Notes under the pieces: model-generated
The model's database searches: none
What the model was told of the DNA's origin: nothing
Seen by the model: only the letters and a program-made list of their open reading frames with translations
Shown here: positions 1 through 9,695 of the stretch, in pieces
Layout: every line of letters begins with the position of its first letter
How positions within the stretch are numbered: position 1 is the first letter of the stretch
NCBI GenBank assembly: GCA_946965045.2
Contig: OX337231.1
Coordinates: forward strand, 248,001-312,000
Direction of reading: 5' to 3'
Origin: Epithemia pelagica
Taxonomy: Eukaryota; Bacillariophyta; Bacillariophyceae; Surirellales; Surirellaceae
DNA: 64,000 nt
Translations under genes and position numbers: made by a program

Positions 1-173
1 ACAGCGGAAACGCTGAGGAGTAGATCATCGGGATCTAACCCTCGAGCGTCTGCACCACATGTCTTTGCCTTGACTAGCCACCACAGCTGACTGCGGAGTG
101 TGAGGGAGTAGCCGATAGGACAATTGGAGGGCGTAGGACATGGGCACAAAGATACGGTTGCGGAAGAGGTGAG
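1..173. other. Left edge, no gene recognised
   Basis: This short stretch before the first plus-strand ORF holds no recognisable gene or repeat. A short ATG frame at 140 ends at once. An AG|GTGAG sequence just before the ATG at 174 resembles a splice donor, but nothing else supports an exon here. Confidence 0.3.
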
Positions 174-1178
174 ATGAGTTCTGCAGCTCGGAGAACAGAA
201 GAAAGCGAAACGACGGCTGAACAACTGGATCGTTTAAAAACAGTTGTCGAGGCACAACGCAAAGAATTGCACTGCGCTTTAGGAGGAGTGGATATCGCGC
301 AAACAGAGCTGGATAAGACTCGCGTGTTGCACGCCCAAGAGCGTCAACATTTGGAAGACGTGCAAGGCGGGATACTTGCATCCAAAGAGGCGTCGGTGAT
401 TCAGACGCAGAAAAACGTGCGAGAGTTGGTGGGCGACCATCAAGCGGAGATCGATCGACTAGTGACCCGTGTGTGTGAAACTTTTGCGGAGGAAGGAGGA
501 GACGGGGAAGACTTCGTGGAAACGGTGTTTCGAAGAGCATCGCCAAGCAACAAGAAGGTCGTGGTGGCTCTAGAGCTGTTGTTTCCGCACCCGGAAGACC
601 AAGAAGTCGTTTTCCACCAGATTTGTGGATTGGCCTTGGCTGGCGGACGGGAGAGGCCTTCTGCAGAGGAGGTTGTGGAACGAAAAGTGGCCGTTGTTCG
701 TGAGTTGTTCGCACAGAACTCTGCCCGCCGTGGATTGCCTGTGCCAGTTCCCGGAGGGAGAGCCGCGACGGCTGCCGCAGCAGCCGACCGAAAAGATAAG
801 AAACCCGAGGCGGGTAAAAAGAGGTCCGAAGGGAAAGGAACTGGTGAAGCGTTTTCGAAGCGCGAGAAGCGTTCTTTGGAAGAGTGGTTGGGCCAACCGG
901 GTTTCAGTACCCTACCCAAGAAGCAGCGCAAAAGCAGTACCCCTGTGAAGAGGAGCGCGAGTGTTTCGCCCAAGGAGAAAGGCAAGGGGTCGATCAAGGA
1001 AACTCCCACGAGGGAGAAATCGATTAAGGAAACTCCTACGAGGGAGAATACGGCGACGAGGGAAAACACGGCGACAGAGGACGAGCCGTTGTCGGGGAAG
1101 AAACATTTACCGGAAGTGGTTGTCCTGTCTGGCGATTCGTCGGGACGCGCGTCGAAGTTGGAATCAGACAGTGAATGA
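174..1178 (+). CDS. Gag-like coiled-coil/basic ORF of the retroelement
   Basis: This 334-residue protein starts at ATG 174. Residues 1-110 look like a coiled coil, rich in Glu, Gln, Lys and Leu with heptad spacing. A central segment (110-190) is globular. From about 200 it is Lys/Arg/Ser/Pro-rich, with short repeats of the type ETPTREKSIK. No catalytic motif is visible. The composition fits a nucleic-acid-binding structural (Gag-like) protein, but this is inference. Its stop overlaps the next start in an ATGA quartet at 1175-1178, which suggests coupled translation. It is convergent with the recombinase on the other strand. It could also be a remnant of a neighbouring element. Confidence 0.5.
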   Translation: MSSAARRTEESETTAEQLDRLKTVVEAQRKELHCALGGVDIAQTELDKTRVLHAQERQHLEDVQGGILASKEASVIQTQKNVRELVGDHQAEIDRLVTRVCETFAEEGGDGEDFVETVFRRASPSNKKVVVALELLFPHPEDQEVVFHQICGLALAGGRERPSAEEVVERKVAVVRELFAQNSARRGLPVPVPGGRAATAAAAADRKDKKPEAGKKRSEGKGTGEAFSKREKRSLEEWLGQPGFSTLPKKQRKSSTPVKRSASVSPKEKGKGSIKETPTREKSIKETPTRENTATRENTATEDEPLSGKKHLPEVVVLSGDSSGRASKLESDSE

Positions 1179-1771
1179 AGATGGAGGAGATGGCCGAGTT
1201 GATTGAGGAGCTGGATCAGATGGCAGATAGGCAGGCCCAAATGGCCGAGATTATGGGAGAGTTGGGACGGATGGCCGAGAGGCAAGTGGAGATTTCTAGT
1301 CGATTGCTTGAATTGAAGGAATTGACGGAGAGGAGAGTGCAGCAGGCGATTAATGTGGTGGCGGCAGCGAACGCGGCTGTGGCCGACGGAGGAGGAGGGG
1401 GGGAGTGGGAGCCCTATGGAGTGGGCCCTACGGGCAGAGATGGAATGCGAGAGGGCACACCACGGGGCCGAGAGGAAGGGTCGACGGCCCGTGGAGGAAG
1501 ATGGGGCTGGCGAGTGGCAAGCAAAGGGGTGGGTGGACCGAGTCCCCGTGGACGTACGAGTCCACGAGCACAAGGTGGATTTCGGGGTCGGCGGGCGAGC
1601 CGTGGATCGGAGGAGCGTTTCAAAGTTGGGGAGCGGGTCCGGATTCGAAACCCAAACGATCCCGCTGACCCAACTGGGCGGGTGGTGAAGGTAACAGACG
1701 CACGTATCCACGTGGAGACCGACAATGGCGTGCGTTATTCTCGAGCGGACAAGAACATAGCGAGGATTTAA
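1175..1771 (+). CDS. Second gag-like ORF with C-terminal SH3/KOW-like segment
   Basis: A 198-residue protein whose ATG overlaps the previous stop codon (ATGA). The N-terminal 65 residues are an amphipathic Glu/Met/Gln-rich helix. The middle is Gly/Arg-rich (residues 75-145), as in RNA-binding tails. The last 50 residues (GERVRIRNPN then GRVVKVTDARIHVETDNG) resemble the small beta-barrel (KOW/SH3-like) segment often seen at the C-terminus of stramenopile retroelement proteins; this comparison is from general family knowledge, not a search. The ORF ends 68 bp before the stop of the minus-strand recombinase. Confidence 0.5.
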   Translation: MKMEEMAELIEELDQMADRQAQMAEIMGELGRMAERQVEISSRLLELKELTERRVQQAINVVAAANAAVADGGGGGEWEPYGVGPTGRDGMREGTPRGREEGSTARGGRWGWRVASKGVGGPSPRGRTSPRAQGGFRGRRASRGSEERFKVGERVRIRNPNDPADPTGRVVKVTDARIHVETDNGVRYSRADKNIARI

Positions 1772-1839
1772 TGTTGGACCGGACGAAATAGTGATACTAT
1801 AACAGAATAGTGAGATACATTTGATGTGAATAGTGATAT

Positions 1840-2930
1840 TTAAATATTTAGGACGCCCGCAATGGCCGCTTGACTATGAGGACCAATTGCTTTCGAGCAG
1901 TCACGGAGGTAGTGTTTGATCGAGTCTTCTTGCCATCTGAGTCTGAAGGCAATTTGGGGAAGGGGAACTTGAACGTTCCACAACGCTACAGCGGCTGTGA
2001 CGCGTGTAGAATGGGCGACGAGCAAGTGGGCGTGACGCCGGTGGTAGTTGTGAGGGTTTGGGTACGCCTCCAGGCAAGCTTGACGGAGGGCTTTGATGAT
2101 ATCGGCCGACCGAAGGTAGGCTATCTTCCCCGGTTTTACCTGATAGGAGGCCAGGGGCAGGTGGGCTCCGACTTGGAGGGAGAGGGAGCGGCGGGCAATT
2201 GAACAGGATGCGAGCACTGGACAGAGATAAGAGTGGCCGGAACGACGGAAGATGCGTTTCGTGAAATTATGAGCGCTTTTGTCATGCCGAAAGCGGATCT
2301 GGACTGCCGAGACGGTGTGTTCGTGTTTGGGGAGGGAAGCAAGTGGAAGCATGTCGTTCGCTTGAGTCAAGAAGACGAAGTCACTGGAGACAAAGGCAAT
2401 AGGTCGATCGTTCCAGGATGGATCATTGGGACAATTGGGAACGGCCGCGAAGACAAACTTTGAGCCAGAGGTTTGGGCAAATTCACTGGCACGGGAGCCG
2501 GTGAAGAGGCCAAGCCGAACCCAGTCGAAGAGAGTTGCGTCAAGTGACGAAGGAGGGGCCCCGACTGCACGGCAATAGAGCACGCTAAGGATGGCATCGG
2601 TGATGGGTTCCTTACGATCGCGTGGACGTTGCCAGCGACGATGAAATTGTAATGGGTCGGATAGCAGTGGGTGCAGCAGGGTTGAGTTGGTTGGGTTGGA
2701 GATGTTAACAGGGCGGTTGAGGGCAACCTGAAGTGCGGAATGGGCAGCAGTTACGTAAGATTGAATGGTATCTGCCGCCAGGTCGGACCTCCGGTAGTAG
2801 TTCTCGCCGTTTGTGACGTGATGTAGGTAAAGGTGGAGGATGTGTATGCATTCGTTATCGGTCAGGCGAGATAAAAGTTCGGGGGTGAGGTGATTGCGAG
2901 CGGACCATCGGGAAAAGTGAGCGCCTCAAG
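1840..2930 (-). CDS. Tyrosine recombinase (integrase) of the DIRS-like element
   Basis: An open frame of about 360 codons runs from a TGA near 2930 to the stop at 1840. It contains the R-H-R-Y pattern of tyrosine recombinases: Arg in TGSRASEF (near 2500), His and Arg in AHSTRVTA (near 2000), and Tyr in IKHYLRD (near 1910). The enzyme would integrate the circular cDNA by site-specific recombination. The frame overlaps the end of the RNase H frame by about 65 bp in another phase and has no ATG before the catalytic Arg. Expression therefore needs frameshifting, splicing or reinitiation, as inferred for other DIRS elements. The catalytic residues look intact. Confidence 0.8.
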
Positions 2931-5714
2931 AGTCCAAAGTTCGATCATTCTTGTTCCTAGTTCGTCCTCGGTCCTGTTGAATTTGAAGCTCGTTAATATC
3001 ACTGATAGCAACCTGGAGGGCACGCGGTAGGCGGTGGATGGGTCCAGCACTGGCTTGGACTGCTCGATAACGGAGGCCCAAGTGGGCGCAAGGGACGGGC
3101 GGGACAACAGGTCGGCATTGTGATTGAGCTCGCCCGCAATATGTGAGGCCTGTAATTGAACGGGAATAGGGGCAGAAGTGAGCATGGCTTGAAAAAGACG
3201 AGCAAGACGACGAGTTGCGGGCCGCTTGGCACGGGCGGCATGGGAGAGCCACGAGAGCGCCGACGTGTTGTCGGTGCGCATGGAGATGACAAGGGTCTGG
3301 GGTTGCGGGGTGGCGTGAGAAGCCACTCGCTGCAGGAACCAGAAGTTTATGAGAAGGACGACGAATTCAAGCAAGTTGATGTGCCACAGGGCATCGGGCG
3401 TGTCTTGAGTTGGATCGGATAATTTGGTGGACTGCATATCTTTTGGCAGGATGAAGCCCAGGCGAAGTAAGTCGGGTTTGGTCAGTCTCCACATGAAGGG
3501 GTAGTGGGTGGATAACCAGCCTCCCAGCCCTTCAATGGAAGCGTCGCCCAAAATTTCAAATTGCGAAATCCGCGGGATGCATAAAGCAATGGGACGGGTC
3601 CAAATGTGGGTCCGAGAAGAATGGAGGGTGGCCAAGAGCGTTCGGAGGTCCATAACGGTTTCTCGGGTGAGGGTGAACCGGGTTTTGTGCCAAAAGGAGG
3701 CGGCACGGGTGGATTTGCCTGCTGCTGCGGTGGCACGGAGGCGGTCGTTGAGTGCATACTGTAGGGACAACGTGTAATAGATGCCCAAGAGTGAGACTGG
3801 GGCGCTGTGACGGACGAGGCCCAGAATCGTGGCCGCCATTTGCGGTGAAAGCCGACGCCCGTCGGAGGGCGTGGTGGGGAGGTCGAGGGCGTGTTGAAGA
3901 TAGACCTGTAGTTGTGTCTGTTTATGGGACGGCCAGGAAATTGTCATAGTTCGAGTGTTGATGATATACCCCAGGAATTTCAGGCTGTGACTGATGTCAC
4001 GCACAAATTTTATTGGATTAATAGGGTCGGGTCGATGGGGGTCTTCGTCGGGGAAGCCGAAGGTGACGTATGCGGCGAGAATACTGCTATTGACTAACTG
4101 GTGGATCTCCGAGCGGATGGCCGCTCCACCGGTGTCGTCAACGAACGGAGCATACACCGGACGAGGAAAGGAGGACGGTTGGGATGCTAGCAAGTGGGAG
4201 GTGCCTTGATTGAGAGCGTCGGGAGTGGCGGTCGTTAAGGTTCTGAGGGTGCGGGGGGACGGAGGGGGTGGGATAGCAATGGTGTCCGCCAAGAGAGTAC
4301 GAGCGGAAGTGAGCTCGGCAAGGTAACGAGAGAGATGGGCTCGTAGCTCTCCCGGTAGCATGTAGTAGGAAGGACTGTTTTTGGCGCCAAAAATCATTCC
4401 AATGGGTATGATTAGGAACCAGCCGAGGACGCTTGCAAATGCTAAGGCAGCGTTGGGGTTGTATGTGACCCGACGGAAGGCGGCACTGATATCATCGGCG
4501 CTGAGCAGTATGTCTTCCGAGGGATGGTCAATACGCAGATTGTAGATGTACCGCAAAAAGCGTAGGAAAGCCGTGCCGTAAGCCACCGCGGGGTTACAGT
4601 CATCGTCATGTCCAGCATCAGGAATTTGGGCATTGGTGTTGCCGTCATCAGTGTCTGTGATTTTGGAGCTTGGATCGATGCACAAGCGGCCGGTGTCGCC
4701 GATGCGGTGGGGTTTGGGCGCTACCCAGTTAATGAGTGAAATGAAAAGACCTGGGAAGAACCGCCAGATAATGCGGGGAAGGAAAAGATGATACTGTAGC
4801 TGTTCCTCTTTCTTGAACTTTTTGGTGATTTCCTCTAAGTTTTCTTGGACCCCGGGGTAGTTGTCAAGGAGGTTGCGTTGGGAAACGGCAACGCGACTAC
4901 AGGAATAGTGGCCTGCGAGAGGGGCGCCCAGGTGAAAAAGTTGCCAAGTGCGGGCATAGTCCAACCGTGGATAGTCCGGTGGGGGCTCAAAAGCTTTGAC
5001 GCGGTCGATGATGTCGAAGGTGTCTGCCAGGCGTCTGTGATGATTATTGTAGATTCCGCCAAGCCAGCGGTACATGTCCGCATAGACGAAGTTTGCGCGA
5101 CAAAGGGCAACGGCAAGCAGAAAAGCCTTACGGAATGGAAGGGGTTGGGATTTGTCTTCGCAGGGGGGTATGCGACAGACAGCGAGAGAGGTGCCATGAG
5201 CAGCGGCAACGCGGAGACGATGATAGAAGTGGAAGCTTGGCGAGGAGGCGACTAGGTTTTGTTGGTCCTGTGGGGACAAAAAATCCCATGCGTAGTGGCC
5301 GAGCAATTCAGGGGAAACAACATGGGGTGCGGTTGCGGCAAGGGGAGTGCCGTCAGGAGCAGCATGGGATGTGCCGACGTTGAGACGGTCGGGACCGAAA
5401 CCAATTCTTTTGCGATGGTGTGTGAACGACCAGAGAGGGAACAGGGGAAGAATTCCCCAGTTGGGCACCAAGGAAGAAGAGGCAAGGAGGAGTTGGGAGC
5501 GATCGGCGTCGGTCAAAAAGGGGTTGACGGTGGTTAACACCGTGTGCAACGTTGGCAACTCATAGGAGATCCAAGAGGGGGCAGCACGTGGGTGAGAAGG
5601 AAATACTGGTAGCGTGGGGACAGTAGGGACATCCTCAGTAGTGGGAGCGGGAAGGGAGAGGAGAAGATCTGCCGTAGAGGTGGGATAAAATGTCTCTGGT
5701 GAAGTGGGAGGCAT
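2862..5714 (-). CDS. Reverse transcriptase and RNase H of the DIRS-like element
   Basis: This 950-residue segment starts at an ATG at 5714, but the same frame is open upstream as far as the TGA at 5772-5774. RT motifs seen: SADDISAAFRRV (near residue 410), a conserved IPIGMIFGAKNSP block, and the catalytic APFVDDTGG (near 523; VDD replaces the usual ADD). RNase H follows: GDASIEGLGGW (near 723), INLLE, RTDNTSAL (near 810) and HIAGELNHNADLLSR (near 860), giving the D-E-D-D acidic set. It would copy the element RNA. The frame has no internal stop or frameshift over 2.85 kb, so the element is not ancient. Confidence 0.85.
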   Translation of the reverse strand: MPPTSPETFYPTSTADLLLSLPAPTTEDVPTVPTLPVFPSHPRAAPSWISYELPTLHTVLTTVNPFLTDADRSQLLLASSSLVPNWGILPLFPLWSFTHHRKRIGFGPDRLNVGTSHAAPDGTPLAATAPHVVSPELLGHYAWDFLSPQDQQNLVASSPSFHFYHRLRVAAAHGTSLAVCRIPPCEDKSQPLPFRKAFLLAVALCRANFVYADMYRWLGGIYNNHHRRLADTFDIIDRVKAFEPPPDYPRLDYARTWQLFHLGAPLAGHYSCSRVAVSQRNLLDNYPGVQENLEEITKKFKKEEQLQYHLFLPRIIWRFFPGLFISLINWVAPKPHRIGDTGRLCIDPSSKITDTDDGNTNAQIPDAGHDDDCNPAVAYGTAFLRFLRYIYNLRIDHPSEDILLSADDISAAFRRVTYNPNAALAFASVLGWFLIIPIGMIFGAKNSPSYYMLPGELRAHLSRYLAELTSARTLLADTIAIPPPPSPRTLRTLTTATPDALNQGTSHLLASQPSSFPRPVYAPFVDDTGGAAIRSEIHQLVNSSILAAYVTFGFPDEDPHRPDPINPIKFVRDISHSLKFLGYIINTRTMTISWPSHKQTQLQVYLQHALDLPTTPSDGRRLSPQMAATILGLVRHSAPVSLLGIYYTLSLQYALNDRLRATAAAGKSTRAASFWHKTRFTLTRETVMDLRTLLATLHSSRTHIWTRPIALCIPRISQFEILGDASIEGLGGWLSTHYPFMWRLTKPDLLRLGFILPKDMQSTKLSDPTQDTPDALWHINLLEFVVLLINFWFLQRVASHATPQPQTLVISMRTDNTSALSWLSHAARAKRPATRRLARLFQAMLTSAPIPVQLQASHIAGELNHNADLLSRPSLAPTWASVIEQSKPVLDPSTAYRVPSRLLSVILTSFKFNRTEDELGTRMIELWTLEALTFPDGPLAITSPPNFYLA

Positions 5715-5771
5715 TTCATCAGACCACGGCGAACGGGCGCAAGTCGAACCTGGGCAAGGATGTGCCGGTAG

Positions 5772-7037
5772 TCACGACAAGGGCGGGGGTTGTTGAGGGG
5801 CGTTTGGACGGTTCGGACGGTCTGAAGCCATGTGGGCTGCAAATTCCGGTATAGGTTGGAGAAGGTGCCGAACGCGATCATGGTGACAGAACTCCCAGAG
5901 CGGTTTAAGGGAGAATTGGGGCCAGTTGGAGATAGCTTGGGGAGAAAGGCAGACGTGGTGTCGATTGCATTGCAACGGTTGGCCTTCCGAGTTTGTGCGT
6001 GAACGATGGGGACCGGTGCACCCGACAACAGAGTTCTTGTCGATGTACATAAAGCAATATTGCTTTTGGTCGAAACGGGGAATGGTGAGGGAAGACGCGA
6101 GGTCGGCAAGGAGCTTACCTGAGTGGGTATAACGTTCCTTCCCTGCCGCAGTGAGGGTGACAAGCGGGACGAGAGCTTTTTGGCCAGGGCGACGCTGGGG
6201 TTGAGCGGAGTCAGAACGAGCACGCTTGGGCGGTGGTTGGTCGGCAGCACGGTCAGGAGGACGGTCCGAGGGAGAGCGACGCCGTTGGGCACGATCGTAG
6301 CGTTCAAGAGGAGAACGAGAGTCACCCCGGTGATCAGGACGAGATGGTAGGAGATAGTTGGGGGTGGAGCGGCAAAACAAGGGTGACATGGAGTTGGTGT
6401 GTTGGTGGGAGAGTATTGTAGGAGCCGTAAATAATAGGGTAAAGGTGGATCTCCAATCCAAACAGTAGGTGAGATTTGAGTCGGTTGAGTGCGGGCTCAC
6501 ATCGTAGATGAGAGTGCACTGGGGAACAAAGCCTTCAGGGTCTGCGGTGGCGGGGCAAGCTATTTTGGTACGATTCTGGGCGCCCCAGCGGAGGAATTGT
6601 TGAAACAGGTCACAGGTGTGATGGAGAAGGGCCTGAGACAGTTGTAGCGTGTGACTGGGTTGCGAGGAAGCCAATGTCGACCAGGCATCTCGAGTTTGAG
6701 CTTGATCAAACTGATGAGCTGCCCAAAGCAATTGACCGGCAAGGGGACCGCGGAGAAGAAAGGGGCTAAAACCTGGAGGGAATTGGGGGAAGGAGTCGTC
6801 GTTGGTGAGTACCGTGTTTAAGAAAAACACAATATGATGGAAGAACAGCTTAAACTGGGTGCAGGAGAGACCTTGTTGCCGGAGGCGACCCTCTGGGGAC
6901 AAGGGGATGGACCAGAGGAAGTGCCAAGGAGTGAGGGATAGATATAATGACTTAGGGTCGTCGAGATGAAGAGTCTGACCTGCGTTGATTCGGAATGTTC
7001 TCAGTGCTTTACGCGGGGCTTCTGCGTGAAGGAAAGA
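5772..7037 (-). CDS. Central polyprotein segment with a Cys/His cluster
   Basis: This segment lies between the TAG at 7038-7040 and the TGA at 5772-5774 and is in the same frame as both neighbours (about 421 codons, no good ATG). It begins AEAPRKALRTFRINAG, continues through an alpha-helical region, then a basic Arg/Asp/Pro stretch, and ends with a cluster of Cys and His (CTGPH, CNRHHVC, FCHHDR) that may bind zinc and nucleic acid. The role is probably nucleocapsid-like or linker between Gag and RT. It was most likely made as part of one polyprotein, so it should not be read as an independent gene. Confidence 0.6.
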   Translation of the reverse strand, partial: SFLHAEAPRKALRTFRINAGQTLHLDDPKSLYLSLTPWHFLWSIPLSPEGRLRQQGLSCTQFKLFFHHIVFFLNTVLTNDDSFPQFPPGFSPFLLRGPLAGQLLWAAHQFDQAQTRDAWSTLASSQPSHTLQLSQALLHHTCDLFQQFLRWGAQNRTKIACPATADPEGFVPQCTLIYDVSPHSTDSNLTYCLDWRSTFTLLFTAPTILSHQHTNSMSPLFCRSTPNYLLPSRPDHRGDSRSPLERYDRAQRRRSPSDRPPDRAADQPPPKRARSDSAQPQRRPGQKALVPLVTLTAAGKERYTHSGKLLADLASSLTIPRFDQKQYCFMYIDKNSVVGCTGPHRSRTNSEGQPLQCNRHHVCLSPQAISNWPQFSLKPLWEFCHHDRVRHLLQPIPEFAAHMASDRPNRPNAPQQPPPLS

Positions 7038-9695
7038 CTAAGAAAAATCGACGCGGAACGGAGCCACCGGGTATTTGGAAGCTTCAATGGCGGCGGCGAG
7101 GAGGTCAATGGCCGCTACCTCGGCGGCAGAGCTGCGATGATCAGCGCCTGCGTAGGGCAGAACTTGGCGCAGCCAATCGTTGTTGAGATGGCTTGGGGTA
7201 TGGAGAAGCTCGTGGGAATAGGAGGGACGTCTCGTGGTTGTGGGCAAGTTGGGGTCAACCAAACGTAGATCAGTAGGTAGAGCAACGATGCCCAGGAAGG
7301 CCCATTGGACTACATGAGGTGGGAGTTGGTCTGTTTCCTGGAAAATAAAGCGGTCAAAAGTAAATTGACCGCGCTCTTCCATGGTGCGTCGGATGAGGGG
7401 AAGATACGCGGAGGAAGCCAAGGTGGAATGCACATATTTGAGCCGTGTGCTCGTAAACCAAGTTGGGTTGTCAACCGGGAGATACCAGGGTGAGGTAGTG
7501 GTGGAAACCAGGGGTGCGTCCCAGGCCTGACGTTGGTGCGCCAAGGGGTTGAAGGATTGGGAGTGGTAGGACGCCATGGCTGGAGAGGCTGGGTGATAAT
7601 GAGTGGGTCGACGTGGTGGGTTGTGGGGTGCATGAGGAGAGGCGTTGGAGTAGGCATTGGCTGTAGAGGTGGAAGGAGACCGCTGGAGGCGGGGGGGAGG
7701 AAGAGGGGGGGGGGGGAGGAAATGCTCCTGTCGCGAGGGAGGACGAGGCGGAAGTTGCTGAATGGGGGTTTGAGTGGGAAAGGGCGGTGGGTCCGGACCG
7801 ACGAGGAGACGAATCTGATGGGGTTGAGGTGGCGGCTGCTGTGGTTCCAGCTGCTGAGGGGGTGGAGGAGCACGCTGTTGTGGTTCCATCTGCTGGGGTT
7901 GCAGAGGAGCACGAGAGACAGGGACGGGGGCAGGAAACCCTGGCGAGGGGTCCAGGGCTGCTGGTGAGGGAATGCGAGCCGTTGGAGGGTGAAAGGCTGT
8001 AGGACGACGAGAGAGGCTTTCTGCGGGAGGTTCCAGAGGGAATGGTCGAACTTCCGGTGTCTGGGGAGAGGAAGGAGGGTTTTTTTGCGAGGGTTTGTCC
8101 GGGGAATCGACATTCAAACGGGTAACTGTGTTGGGTTGGGGTGGGTTGAGGGACGAAGATGGTGACCGATCGTGTGGGGTGGATATGACGCGTTGAGCGA
8201 GATGATCGTTTAGGAGGTGATTCAAAAAATCCGGAAGGTATTTTTGGACATCAAAGGAAGAAAAGGATTTGAAACCGTAGGAGGTGGACCACGACTGTGT
8301 TTGAGGGCGAAAGAGGAAAGGAACGTATGTGTGGGTGTTGTCCACGTGAGGGATGTTTTGAGGGAGGAACAGGTCGACGTCTTGGGAGGATAGCATGTTT
8401 GCTTTCTCCCGAAAGAAAGTGAAGAATTTGGTTTGCATGGTATGCAACGGATTGTTTTGGAGGAGTGCATCTGAGAAAAGCTTGGTTGTAAGGGAGAAGA
8501 AAGGATGCACAAACAGGGCGTCATAAGGGTGGATACGAGCCGGATAAGAACGGGGAAGGTTGGTAGAGATGGGGACGTTCTTGAGGGTGGTGAGGTCGGA
8601 TGCTATCTGCTTGGAAGTGTGCCAAACAGTAGCAAAGTCGTCGGCGCGTTGACTCACGGTGAGGAGCCAATCGTTGACAAAAGGGACGTCAAGCCAAGAG
8701 AGAGAATGCCACGGGTCGTCAGGCGAGTGGAGGCGTGACGTAGACTGTTCAAGGATAACAGTGGAAAATAGGGCTCGGTGAGCACGGAGGGAGGCCAGTA
8801 TGGAACTGGGGTGGGAAGTAATCCACGAGTAGGGGTTAAGTTGTGAAATGGATTGGGGACGGATGCCCGATTGGAAAGCGAACGCGGGGGCAATTAACGT
8901 TGTAGGAAAACGAAACTGCGAGGAGCTGATTTTCTGGGGGGTATCGGAAAATACATGTGCTTGCAAGCCTTTTCCATTGAAGGCAAACGCCGTGGGCCCG
9001 AGGACAACCAGGTAAGGGCCGGACGGGGGTGGGATTTTGGAGGAAAGCTTGCTGGGATCGGTGGTGGGAGCCGAGTCAAGCTGAACAACGGCTAGGAAGC
9101 CGGCAATAGTAGGTGAGTCCGCAGCCAGGGTATACTTGGCAGGGGAAGTAACTACGGTAGCGTCGGGAGAGGAATTATTTGGCCCAAAATTCAAGGAAAG
9201 AAGATTGGCCAAAAATTCCTTCTGGATTTCCTTGGATTTTTCTTCAGGGGACAAGAAAATAAAGTCTTTAGAGTTTTGGAGATCGGTAGGGTGAAGAGGA
9301 GACATGCCGGAGAACTGATTTGGATAGGTTGTGGTGGATGCCACAGGCTTGAACAAACCAGAGGGGGAAAACGAAAGGAACGACTGGGTCGTATCGGGAG
9401 AGATTAATCCGCGAAGGGTAGGATTAATAGCGAAAGATAACGACATGACAAAGGAAGCAAAGGCAAAGACAAGAAAGAAAGAAGAAAGGAAGAAAAACAC
9501 CAACAGCAAACTTGATAGAGATTGCGTTGCTCCAAAAACTCTGAGCTCCATGGCTGCTGTTGGCAGACTCCTAGACATAGCTAGTGATCTAGCTAGACTA
9601 CGTGTAGCTACCTGAGTGTCCTGTCGCTGACGCACATTCGAAATTTCCTTGAAATTTATCTCCGGGTAGTCAGTCATTGCTCGTGGTTGACCCAT
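7038..9695 (-). CDS. Gag-like N-terminal region of the polyprotein
   Basis: The frame opens at ATG 9695, but a start at 9446 (MSLSFAINPTLR) is more natural because it drops a hydrophobic stretch atypical of Gag. It is about 800-885 residues. The first half is mixed alpha/beta with no enzyme motif. Residues about 510-700 are very rich in Pro, Gln and Ser. The last 160 residues are globular again. The position upstream of RT and the composition suggest a Gag structural protein; the family is not recognised. The frame stops at TAG 7038-7040 and carries on in phase behind it. Confidence 0.55.
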   Translation of the reverse strand: MGQPRAMTDYPEINFKEISNVRQRQDTQVATRSLARSLAMSRSLPTAAMELRVFGATQSLSSLLLVFFFLSSFFLVFAFASFVMSLSFAINPTLRGLISPDTTQSFLSFSPSGLFKPVASTTTYPNQFSGMSPLHPTDLQNSKDFIFLSPEEKSKEIQKEFLANLLSLNFGPNNSSPDATVVTSPAKYTLAADSPTIAGFLAVVQLDSAPTTDPSKLSSKIPPPSGPYLVVLGPTAFAFNGKGLQAHVFSDTPQKISSSQFRFPTTLIAPAFAFQSGIRPQSISQLNPYSWITSHPSSILASLRAHRALFSTVILEQSTSRLHSPDDPWHSLSWLDVPFVNDWLLTVSQRADDFATVWHTSKQIASDLTTLKNVPISTNLPRSYPARIHPYDALFVHPFFSLTTKLFSDALLQNNPLHTMQTKFFTFFREKANMLSSQDVDLFLPQNIPHVDNTHTYVPFLFRPQTQSWSTSYGFKSFSSFDVQKYLPDFLNHLLNDHLAQRVISTPHDRSPSSSLNPPQPNTVTRLNVDSPDKPSQKNPPSSPQTPEVRPFPLEPPAESLSRRPTAFHPPTARIPSPAALDPSPGFPAPVPVSRAPLQPQQMEPQQRAPPPPQQLEPQQPPPQPHQIRLLVGPDPPPFPTQTPIQQLPPRPPSRQEHFLPPPPLPPPRLQRSPSTSTANAYSNASPHAPHNPPRRPTHYHPASPAMASYHSQSFNPLAHQRQAWDAPLVSTTTSPWYLPVDNPTWFTSTRLKYVHSTLASSAYLPLIRRTMEERGQFTFDRFIFQETDQLPPHVVQWAFLGIVALPTDLRLVDPNLPTTTRRPSYSHELLHTPSHLNNDWLRQVLPYAGADHRSSAAEVAAIDLLAAAIEASKYPVAPFRVDFS

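Larger units (their letters stand above)
174..9695 (-). mobile_element. DIRS-like (tyrosine recombinase) retrotransposon, ends not defined
   Basis: The minus strand carries, in order, a proline-rich Gag-like region, a segment with a Cys/His cluster, reverse transcriptase plus RNase H, and a tyrosine recombinase that overlaps the RNase H end. RT-RH followed by a tyrosine recombinase instead of a DDE integrase is the hallmark of the DIRS order. No protease was recognised. Two gag-like ORFs on the plus strand (174-1771) end 68 bp from the recombinase stop and may belong to the same element. Terminal repeats were not found, so the boundaries are those of the coding regions. The element is either decayed (two in-frame stops in the polyprotein) or uses stop readthrough. 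Confidence 0.8.
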
